Source: Saururus chinensis
Taxonomy: Eukaryota; Streptophyta; Magnoliopsida; Piperales; Saururaceae
Direction: 5' to 3'
Length of the DNA: 64,000 nucleotides
Assembly (NCBI GenBank): GCA_035235625.1
Contig: CP141145.1
Span: forward strand, 44,682,668 to 44,746,667
Positions 47,186 through 57,700 of this stretch are shown one piece after another. How positions within the stretch are numbered: position 1 is the first letter of the stretch; the number at the start of each line of letters is the position of its first letter. The notes beneath the pieces were generated by a model. That model saw nothing but the letters and a program-made list of their open reading frames with translations, was not told where the DNA came from and ran no database searches. The position numbers were made by a program, and so were the translations under genes.

Positions 47186-50122
47186 ATTATTTACATCAAA
47201 TCCTTGTCCCTTGGCCGTGCTTCCATTACCCTGTTCTAGTAATCTCTTAAACCTTTTGGAGACAGGGTTAATGCAAAAAAAATGCATTAACACGAGTACC
47301 ATTTGGATATAGTAATAATAATGACATCAATTGTAAAGTTTGATCACTACATCATGGCATAACGTACCATTAGGCTCACTACTACTTATGTAACCTGATT
47401 AAGTAGGTGGTTGTTCACAAATCAACGACCGTTTTGATCCTTTGGAACAACTTGATGAATTTAGTAGATCATTTTAGGATACCTCAATGACCATGGATCG
47501 AACCTATCTGATTTTTAAAGTGCAATACGAATTGGATAAAAAATTTCTTTAATGAAGTATTCAAGTCCATGGATGAATGAAAAAGAATTTTTTTTAGTTC
47601 CTACATTCTCTTTTGAACTACCATGAGGGCATTTTCTTAGACCCAAAAAGGCGAGGCAAAAGTGTAGAAGCTATTCCCCCTGTTGTTCATCCGTCTTGAA
47701 AATGGTGTAATCTGTGAAAATGGTTTACCCAACTGATGCAGTCCGGTTCTTATAACAAGCTTAAATCAAGGACAATGGTTAAAATGGTCAAAAATACTTA
47801 AAGAGTGATGATGGTATAAGTAGAAATTCTTAATTGACAGCTTTGCTTGAGAGCAATGCAGTTGCATAAAATATAGTGGGAGAGAGTTCATTTGAAGGGG
47901 ATTCGTAATTTGAATTTGAAATTTTCCTCCATGACTGGCAGACTAAGGAAAGTTTTTCTTATCATCTCTATGGATTTAAAGAAGCTCGTAGTGTGGATTC
48001 AGCATTTACTTATAAATTTTGTAGATTCGGAACAGCTCGTGGATTCCATTTACTCTCCCTTAGCTGAATTTGTTTAGTTCAATTCTTCAAGGTTTTATCC
48101 ATCATTAAAATTTTCAATACAAATTTGTTTCCGGCCATCCCGGCCTGCATCCCTAGAGACAAATGGAAGTGACGAAGGAAAATCAAAATACGACCCAACG
48201 TTCATTTTGAAAATGGATTCCAGCTGCTACGAGCAATAGAACTTGTTCCGAGCAGCCGACTGCTGAATGGTCTCGTAAAGACAACAGAAACTACAAGAAA
48301 CAAAATGCACAAATGAACCCGCCAGCGAGGAAAATATTCCTTAGCTGAGAGACAAATAGAAGGCGTTAATTGCCAATTTTTTATACCTAAATGGGTTTTT
48401 TTAAGGTTTCTAATTTCCGAATGCTGGAGCGTACATCTGGCAACGGAATTGATCCCCGGATCGATTGACAGCAGAATTTAGGTCTTGGATCGTCGCCGTT
48501 GCTTGATTTATGTTGAAGCCATCCTCCTACTCCCTTGAACGCATCCCTTAATCTGAACTCCAAATTTTTTTACAAAAAGCGGCTGGCAACTGCCAACTGG
48601 TACGCGACCATACTTTGCTTCTCGCGGTCAGCATGATTAAATAAACCAATTGAATTTCGTGAAGGAAGAGAAAATTCCCGAAATTCTCTTGAATTTTTAG
48701 CTATTATCTCAGTATGGATCCCAAAACTTCATTTGGTCTCCAACAGACCTTTTAAAAAAATAGAATAGTTGAAAAACTCCCTGCCCTTGCTACAGTGGCC
48801 TCACAGCTAATATGCAATTTTTATGCTCTCTCTTTTACATTTTTAACATAAGCCAAGCGTAAGGAATACTTGAAAAGTGTCTAATTTCGAAATCAACAGA
48901 GCACACGTCGATCTCAAAATCAGACAACTTCCTAAATATTTCTTATGCTTCGCTAACTAAGAGAGGAGAGCATAAAAAATACTTCATTACGGAGGGAGAT
49001 GGGTTTTCTGCAACCTGTTACCACCGTGGCCGCACGGCAGATATGCGCTATGCATGCGAAGGCATCTTTCAGAAAAGGAATAATAATTGCCTGGCAGTTA
49101 TTTAGCAGTAACTGAGTGGAACTGCGCAGACGTGCATGTCCAAACTCCAAAGTATCTAGAATGCTATATACACGTAGAACGTACACAACTAAAAACAAAA
49201 GAGAAGAAACTCGGAGTCTTAACAGCTTCCACATCCCAAGTTTCAATCCAACAGGCACAACGCAGAGGCGCTACACGAAGAGAAAAGGAAAGCAAGAACC
49301 ATTAAGAAAAAAAAACACAAACAAATTTCCATTGTCATCTAAATACTGAATGTTGCTTGCTCGTCATCTCATCTTTCTCCATTCGTACTCCTGCAAGCCA
49401 ATTAACCACCCAAGTAACAGTGTCAGTGTTTAAACAATTACAGAGGCTAACGAGACAATAAGAATGCAGAAAGGTTCCATACTCGTCTCGGTTCTTCAAA
49501 GTTTCAGTTACAGTAAAAACGAGCAATTACTCAGGGCAGGGAAACAAGCACCAAAATTGCACCAAATCACTCATACAAATCCATACTTTCATCTCAATTA
49601 CGCAGCAAAGAAGTAGGGTCATGGATGTAAATTTGTTAAAGATACATATGCAAGGAGTAAGCAAAAATCAATCAATTTGTAGTAACTGATGATCATGGAA
49701 TTGGTTTACTGTCCACTCGAGAAGCCAACTAGCTGCCATGTATCATGGAAAACCCAAAACCGTCAGAAACCAACCCAGAAGAAACCGCTAGTGCGCGCAT
49801 TGAATATAAACAATTAAAGCAGGACTTCCACCGTCGAGGATTACCATAAAAATTATGGCTAATTCGTTCGATCAATGAAAAATAGCAGCAGTAAAAGGAG
49901 CGACTTTGACTTGATATGAAACGCAGAAAACAGGAGACGAAAAAAAATACACAAAAAGAGAAGGAAACGATCCAAGCGAACAGAGGCTTTACAGTGAGAT
50001 CTGAAAAGAAGATAAGTCTTTGGAAATTAAAATTTAATTTTAGACATGTTCTAAGATGATAGAGAATTGTCAGGCCTTCAGTTCAATTTTGAGCGTGGAG
50101 GAAAGTTGTACAGTGAATGGAA
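47186..50122. other. Intergenic DNA, nothing recognised
   Basis: AT-rich sequence with no frame of interest longer than about 100 codons and no recognised repeats. It forms the 3' flank of the DUF538 gene at its right end. Confidence 0.4.
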
Positions 50123-50635
50123 CTACTTGCGGATCTCAATAGAACCGCCGTTTAGGATTTCTGATGTATATGTACCTGACGGGAGAGAGACGACTCCAGC
50201 ACTTTTGGGATCTTGGGGATTGCATTCAGGGGGATCCTCAAACAGAGAAAGGGATAAGGGCTTGTGCGCAACCCCGATGTCGAAGAGAATGAGGCCAGAG
50301 GAAGGATCGGAGACGACGATGCCCCTGACAGGGAGCCACAGGAAGAGCTCCTCAGAAGAGAGGCCGACCACGTGGGTGAGCTCGCCGTAGCTGAGGTTGG
50401 CCCTCACGACGCTGTCGAAGAAAACCCGGTTGTCGTACATGGCGAGGCAGGGGCCTTCCAGGACTACCTCGAGGAGGCCATTGTCGTCGAGGTTGAAGGA
50501 CTTGACGGCCTTTGGGAGGAGGCCGGCAGGCAATCCCCGGTTGCGGAGGACATCTTGGATGGTGTCGGCAGCAGAGGCGGCAAGGAGAGCCCAAAGGAAC
50601 CCTAGAACCCTTATCAAGGGGGAAACGAGAGGCAT
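50123..50635 (-). CDS. DUF538 family secreted protein
   Basis: Plant-specific DUF538 protein. The biochemical role of the family is unsettled, with links to stress and chlorophyll or lipid binding. Single exon, 170 residues. Signal peptide MPLVSPLIRVLGFLWALLAA, cleavage probably after ASA (22). Domain: TIQDVLRNRGLPAGLLPKAV (25-44), FNLDDNGLLEVVLEGPC (47-63), LSYGELTHVVGLSSEELFLWLP (81-102) and FDIGVAHKPLSLSLFEDPPEC (118-138), all hallmark blocks. The ATG at 50635 is preferred over the in-frame ATG at 50704 because it has a strong context (ACCACCATG) and puts the signal peptide at the N-terminus. No lesion seen. Confidence 0.93.
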   Translation of the reverse strand: MPLVSPLIRVLGFLWALLAASAADTIQDVLRNRGLPAGLLPKAVKSFNLDDNGLLEVVLEGPCLAMYDNRVFFDSVVRANLSYGELTHVVGLSSEELFLWLPVRGIVVSDPSSGLILFDIGVAHKPLSLSLFEDPPECNPQDPKSAGVVSLPSGTYTSEILNGGSIEIRK

Positions 50636-50704
50636 GGTGGTGGTGAAGACTTCAACCGAGAAGAGAAGAGAAGAGGCCAAGAGGGTGGGTCTCCAGACTG
50701 CCAC

Positions 50705-53321
50705 GGGGGTGGCGTGGAGAGAAAGGGTTTAAAAGAAGGGTTTTCAAGTTTTGAAGTCCCTGTGGAGGGAGGACTTGCCCTTGCATTGCACTGAATAAGT
50801 CCCGAGACCGAGAGCGGGGAATCGACTGAGAGAGTTTGGGTGGGGGAGGAGGGAATAGGAAAAGCGAGCGGGCGGGGCGGCCAATTAGGGTGGGGGATAT
50901 TGTCCAGGCTGAAGTGGGGGAGGGTATTTTAGTTAAACTACTCACTAAGTAGTTTTAGCCATCGTTCGGGTGCATTTTTCAGTCAAGGGGACAGTTTTTC
51001 TCATTAGGGTTAAGGCTAATTGCAGTACATTTAATTATATATTTTTTGCCCATACTTCACTTAATTTTTCTTTTTAGAAGAGATTTTTTTTTAATAGTCT
51101 CTCTAAGAGGGAAGTTTTTTTAATGTTTCACTCTAGCATTGAGCATTGAGCCGTGTCTAAAGAATGTATGAGAGTCTTTTATCCATGAGATCATTAGTAC
51201 ACACACTAATGTATATTAGAGCTAGTAATATTGAAGTTACCGTGCACCAGAGTGTGCACTGTCGATATCAAACATCAAGGGTTTAGGTGCATTTTTTTGT
51301 TAGGTTCATTGTCATAGTAAAACATAAAAAACTTTTTTAATTAAAAAAAAGTTGGTGAAAAACATATTTAAAGCAACTTCGCTTCTTTTCTACAACATCC
51401 AAGCCATATTTTAATAATTGACTCGGCACTCCTATTGAACTTAATGACAAACAAAATAATTATTATTATTTCTAGAAATACATAAAGCAAGACAAACACC
51501 ATGGAGCTAATTGATCAGTTAAAATAAACTAGCATCTCTTAGTGATACCTCGCAAAAGTACGATGGTGAAAATGCTGATAATTTGGTGATTTTTTATAAG
51601 TGTGCTGGATTTTAACTAAGGATTTTTTTGGGTACAAGCTTATCTAAGATTTACAGAGACAGAACTGTCTGTGCATAACCTAAGTCTTCCCATGGCTGTT
51701 GTGATGTTGTGCAAATACAAGTGAAAAAATACGAAGCAACTCAAAGTGAAGGTTATTGTGAAGATAAAAATTGGAAAATCTTTTTTTATATTTGGTTAAG
51801 AAAACAAGTTTAGGCTTAAATCCTTTAATCAGAGGCCAATTACTTTCGGTTTAGGCACTCCTCAAAATGTCAAAGATTATTATGCATATTTGGTTGCCAA
51901 TTATATGTTGAGTCCCCTTTATATGCAGTCGGTGGCTTTTGGGGTGCACAATTTTAATGCAGTGTGTTTGTTGTAGATCAGGAGTTTGCACAGGAACATT
52001 TGGGAAAGAGAGGAGAGAAGAAGAGTGGATAGAGCAAATTAAAATAAACTAAATTATGAAATGGATTGTCTCATATCTAATTTGATAATCCAACTAGAAT
52101 AAGAAAATTAATCCTAATCTAATTTTAACTTTAATAAGAACACCAAATTTTAATTAATTTAAGAATGAAAATAATTTATGAAATTATATTATGGTCATAA
52201 AAATGTTACACGCAAGTCAATGAATCGCAATCCAATTGGTTTGCGACACATTGTATTCATATTTTTGGATATGCAACACAACATATATTAACTTTTTTAT
52301 ACATTTGTACCTTCAAAAATATTTATACATTTGTACCTTATTTGGGTAAAGTCACTTTCATGGCAAGTCATATCAACCAATATAGGTGCATATTGGCCAC
52401 TACATACCTATATCAGTGCCTATATATATGAATATGATATCGAGGGGTGAGAAACTGAGAATAACCCACATGAATCATCCATAATATCAGTTACATCTTA
52501 TCGATATGGTCTATATGTATCAATACATAATATAAATTTTTATATTCAATTAAAAAAACAAAATTATTATTGTCAAGGCTCAAACTAATGCACTTTTAAG
52601 GCCTTGAGATATATATATACAAACCATCTCACTCATTTGATGAAGATATTTTGAATAGTTTTCAATTTTAAATTTTTTTTATTTTTAATTAGTTATGGAT
52701 AAAAATCTAATATACAAGCTTATATAAGGGTTGAGCATAGTTTAAGGTAGAATTTACTATAATATAATGAGGATGTATATTAAGAGTTGCATCTCACTAG
52801 AGATGCATCTCCCTAAGGCCAAGGAGCTAGAGTTGTAGTGAATAGTTTTTTCTATAGTATAACATTACATTTAAAATATAACTTCATATTGATCAGTATT
52901 TTTCAAAACAAAATTATGACTTTATAATAAGGCCCTATATGCAACCTCTAAGTTTCACATTTCAAATAATATTTGAGGTCATTTAAAAAATATCAATAAC
53001 ATTATAATTAATAAGTCAAATGTATGAATTATTTATTAACGTTATAACTTATGATATATTATATTGTATTTTTTAGAGAAATATTATAATAATATTTTAT
53101 CAATTTTAATATTTTTAAATGTACAAAATCGTTTCACTTTTGTGTCAATGCATTATAATGTATCATTGATGCATACCTTAAAAAGTCATCGATAGGGGCA
53201 GAAAGAATACAATTCTCAATGAAGGTTTAGTATTGTTAATATATTACTTATGTGTCCACACCCATATTAATTTTACACAAACTATAGGAACTACAAAACA
53301 TAGCCAAGTAGTGACAAACTC
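50705..53321. other. AT-rich intergenic DNA with repeat debris
   Basis: No gene. A patch at 51125-51215 (AGCATTGAGC...GAGTCTTTTATCCATGAGAT) is related to the fold-back element at 53322. A GATATCGA/TATCGATATGG-type patch at 52380-52530 resembles one at 21740-21870 (GATACGGGTCCGTATTAGTTG), suggesting another dispersed family. Confidence 0.4.
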
Positions 53322-53572
53322 ATCAAAGAGAAGAGTTTTTTATGTTTCTTTCTGACAATGAGTCTAACATAAGTTATACATAAGAGATTCATATTTTAGA
53401 TTAGCAACACGGACACCAACACATGTTAGCATAAGTAATATTAATACTAATATATATTAATATATATTCTGTCAATCTCGTGGATGAATAATTCTTATAT
53501 GTAACTTATGCTAAACTCATTGTTAGTAAAGAGCATGAAAAATTCTTCTTTCATCAAAATATTAACAAACAG
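53322..53572. mobile_element. Fold-back element with long terminal inverted repeats (MULE-like?)
   Basis: The arms, about 65 bases each (53325-53395 and 53505-53570), are imperfect inverted copies. Landmarks are GACAATGAGTCTAACATAAG on the left and, inverted on the right, AACAATGAGTTTAGCATAAG. No coding capacity. Related single arms occur near 51125 and 61005-61075. Long arms suggest Mutator-type, but target duplications were not confirmed. Confidence 0.5.
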
Positions 53573-53832
53573 AGTTTAAAAGATAAATGTGGTGACATAA
53601 TTTGCGTTATATGTTTACTTGATGATGCAGCGTCTATAATTGAATTTGTCACTACTCGTTTGTATCCTCGAATTTTTATTTTTTATTTTTTTTGCTAAGG
53701 ACTGTTTTAGCATATAAATAAAGTACAAAAGAAACGACAAAAAAAGTTAGGAGAGAGAGAATGTGTGTTGGGTGTTAAATGAAAATAGAAACACGTAGGT
53801 GCATATGGTGCTTTAGCTGGTAAATGGTTGTA

Positions 53833-53887
53833 GTCCCACATCGCCGGTGCAGCAGAGAATATGGATAGGCTGTACGTGTATAAAAAG
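53833..53887 (+). promoter_or_regulatory. Plant snRNA promoter: USE and TATA box
   Basis: The upstream sequence element GTCCCACATCG (53833-53843) matches the plant consensus RTCCCACATCG exactly. The TATA box TATAAAAAG is at 53879-53887. The gap of 35 bases is the spacing of Pol II-type plant snRNA genes (about ten bases longer than in Pol III U6 genes). The RNA starts 22 bases after the TATA box. Confidence 0.93.
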
Positions 53888-53909
53888 TGAAGAGTGGAGA
53901 GGGGAAAAC

Positions 53910-54073
53910 ATACTTACCTGGACGGGGTCTACTGGTGATCAAGAAGGCCGGTGGCCTAGGGTAGCTGCCTCCATTGCACACTGGGAGGAGAGCTATCCCT
54001 ACGATCTCCCCAAGTGGGAGAGTCGACGTCATAATTTGTGTTAGTGGGGGTACGCGTTCGCGCGGCCCCTACC
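53910..54073 (+). ncRNA. U1: U1 spliceosomal snRNA
   Basis: 164 bases starting ATACTTACCTG, the sequence that pairs with 5' splice sites. Stem-loop I carries the GATCAAGAAGG loop (U1-70K site). Stem-loop II carries CCATTGCACACTGG (U1A-type loop ATTGCAC). Stem-loop III is CTCCCCAAGTGGGAG. The Sm site AATTTGTG is at 54033-54040, and the final stem-loop GGGGGTACGCGTTCGCGCGGCCCCTACC follows. All expected elements are present in order and stems look paired, so with the intact promoter it is likely an expressed copy. It lies about 720 bases from the convergent end of the WRAP53-like gene. Confidence 0.96.
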
Positions 54074-54791
54074 CAGACCATGTCCCCAAGCCTTTTTCGC
54101 CTCCAAGCCTTTTTTCGCCTCCGGACATGAGTCTGGGGGGGCATTACGGAAGTTTACCTTACCATCTGCACCGAAAAAGGCTTCCAGGAAGCCCGGGGCG
54201 AGGGATGGCTGCACCAGTGCACCCGCGATATGGGCTGAGGCTCAAAAACAGAAAAACACATTACAAAAGACTGACTAGGGTAAAGCATGAGACGAAGAAA
54301 CACTAAAACATAAGATAAACCCACAGCCAGTATGAACAGAGTATTCACAGGATTCAAATCTTCAGAGCTGTAGGCGCAACACAGTTGAAGTTTATTGGCG
54401 AGTTATAAGGAATAATTTCAATAACCACTCACACCCAAAGGTAAACATCAAAACCAAAATCCATGTCATTCTCTTTAACAATATCCACAACATCTTGATA
54501 CAAATGACTTAGAATCTGGTTAATTCTGACTCAGCTTGTCCATGGATGCAATTCAAAAATATTTCCTTGCTGGATGATTTAAACGTACACACTAGTTCAA
54601 AAAAATGCAACGCTAAAAAATTATCTGGCGCAAGTGTTGCTCTGATTAGTGTCAAAGCTGCAAAAGACAGTACAACAAATCAGTAACAGGGCAGATAAAA
54701 ACTTGAGATACACCATTCACTGGTACAGCTATGGCTCTACGTGCTTCATGTTGCTAACTAACAAATGCATCCTCACATTCTATGTGACTTA
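54074..54791. other. Region between U1 gene and the WRAP53-like stop codon
   Basis: A small direct repeat (CCCCAAGCCTTTTTCGCCTC / CTCCAAGCCTTTTTTCGCCT) lies at 54086-54122, just after the U1 3' end. The remainder is probably the 3' UTR of the minus-strand gene. No gene is seen. Confidence 0.4.
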
Positions 54792-57700
54792 TCAAATTTC
54801 CACGTTCAGATAAGAGGGCTCCTCCAAGGCAGCAAATTCGTATATTGAAACACAATTTTCCTCACCTACAAAATTATAGAAGATTCAAGTCCATCACTGT
54901 GTAAAAAAATGCTTCTGATGTGAATGTGCAATAATCACCTACTTAAGGTTTAAAATCTGCTTTAACTGACAAAAAGATTATCAGACTTCAATAGTCCCTG
55001 AATTTAAACACCGCACATGCATGTGAGTGTTCATATTGACATTTATAGACCGATTATTGTAAAGTATGACAGGAAATTTCTGAATAATCCCTTCTCACAA
55101 GATATTAACCATGAAAACTATATTCATTCTTACAAAAGACAAAACACAAACAACACATGTATGTTTCAGTTATTAAAACTTGACTATGGCAGAAAGTACC
55201 CCTCAAGTACATATCCTCATCAGAGCACTCAGGCATGCTAAATCTTCGGTGTCCAGATGATGAAGCTGCCATTGACAGATATGGATGAAAGCAAAAGCTA
55301 TTGACAGTATCTACAGATTGACGAACAAGAATGAATAAGAGCCACTCCAGAAAAGAAAAAAATAAACATGGACAAAGAACAACACAACGCACCAGATGCA
55401 GCTTCAAAGGTAGATATCCACTGCCCAGATTGAAGATCGTAAATGTGAACCTGACCATCCTGCTATCATGGATGGTCACTCTTAAATAACCATTTCTTCC
55501 ATTTTGTTGAATACAAGATATAGATCATAAAAAAACCTTTGAACTATGGTCTTAGTGCAATTGCAAAACACCCTTTGACATTTGTACATAAGTTCTCACA
55601 TCCTACACTAATGCCATCAAGATGAATCTGCTTCAAGTTCATTTAATTTTAGTAACATCACCCTCACGGGCCATGTAAGATTAGCATTTTACATGTGTCC
55701 CACATGCTAAAAATAATTGACGAAATGTAAAAAGATTGTCATTTTTCATGAACATAACCATGTTAACAGTGTTGGTACGAGAGAATGCATTCAAATCCTT
55801 TTTAGACACATTAGGAGGGTGCAAGTGCTAAAAGACCATAGAGAGCACGTGTAGGTACCAAAGAAAAATACAATGCATATCCCTTCACATAATAGGTTGG
55901 CAAAGAACGCACCTGGCCACCTGTTCCTAAATATCGACCACATGGTTCAATGTCAAATAGTATCCGCTGATTTGTGTATTCAGATGATCTGTACAACCTA
56001 GTGAAGAACCACAAAAAAAAACAAGCACACTTCAAAGATGTCTAGGACCAACAGTAAATATTCAGCTCGACAAAAAGTGATTCGATTAAATTCAAATATG
56101 TAAAATTCAACACGTATCTTCAGCATTTAAATGTGAAAATCCATCTGGGAAAGAAAATAGCTTCACCTAGTGAAGTCTTAATTAAAGCAACTACACAGAA
56201 CACACTCATTCTTACTATTGGATCATATAATAACGTTTGAATTTTGTTTTTATTAATCCAAATGTAAAAAAACAAGCTTTGCCTAGTGAATTTATCTTAT
56301 TTAAAGAAATTACGAATTCACTGTTACAATTGGACCACATAATAATTTTTAAAAAAATATGTTTATTATGGCAACCTATGTCTATTCCTATAGAAAGTAA
56401 CTACTGTAAAAAAATTCACCATTTTTAACACCTCATCATCAAAGCTGTCTGCAGACGACTAAACTATGATAATGATGCTTATGGCAACCAAAGGGTGAAG
56501 TATTATCCTCCCGCAGAAATAAGAATTTGAAAATTTTACATTAGTATCAACCTTTGACTTTTTAGAAATTCAGTAAAGCTAAATTATTAAGAAAATCAAA
56601 CACACATATAGCATCAGATTTTGAGGATGAACAGCACATACTAGTTTGAGATAGTTCAAGAAACCAAAACTAAATTTGATGGGTTCATACACTATTATTT
56701 CTATGCAAGTCAAAACTTACTTGTATACAATGTCGGCCGTATTTCGAATGTCCCAGCACAATATATATGGATCCTTCCAAAAGTTAAAGAAAATTTAGAA
56801 TGAGCAACAACATAAAAGTTAAATTTAGTCCCATCAATATCTTATTTCAGGGAAAAATCCGCTTACAAATATCATGAAAACAAATATCAGAATCAATAGA
56901 AGCACAAAAGAGATCCCAAATCTTTGGACATTCTCGTTTATATAAATAAGAAAATAATGCATGGAATGGATAAAAAACTTTTTACTAAAGATTACAAGCC
57001 AGCATCATCTAATATGAGTGTCGAAATAAGTAATCTTTTCTACACATAAATATAAAAAACTTAAATATCCATAACCGTAAATAGAACGAAAATAAATTTC
57101 TTTCAGAACAGATTCCAATTAGAAAACCCCTCTTACATCAACCACTTGATAGTGTATATTTGCCACTGGTAGAAAAGAGATTTCATTTAGAACAGATTTC
57201 AGACAAATTCATCATACACAAACCCCTTGATCAAGTACCTCAGCCACTAAAACCTAAACAAGCACAACGCTGAGAATAGTAACAAAATGAATTAATTTTA
57301 AGTTGAAATGGAAGTGGGAAGAGAGCAAAAAATCCAGACAAAATGACTATTGAAAACTTCTTTTTTGAAATGGACTATCTGCAGGAGAACTGAAACTGCA
57401 TGCACAAGGTCAATAAGGTAGAGTTGACCTCGTGCGGCAATCTTAATATAGTTGGATAAGGTGCAGGTACAAAGAGCCCCAAGCTAAATTGGATGCAGAA
57501 AGGTTACGCCTACATCAATAATTGCATGGCACATGCTCAAAGAATAAGGCTTCCTCAAATGTCATGTTACTTTTCATAAAATTCAACACCACATCTGCAG
57601 AAAGACAAAATTGAGGCTCTGCCTGAGCTGAGCGCAAATGGGATTTGCTCTTCTCAAACTAAGCTCTCTAACAATATACGTAGCTCTAACTCAAGCTTGA

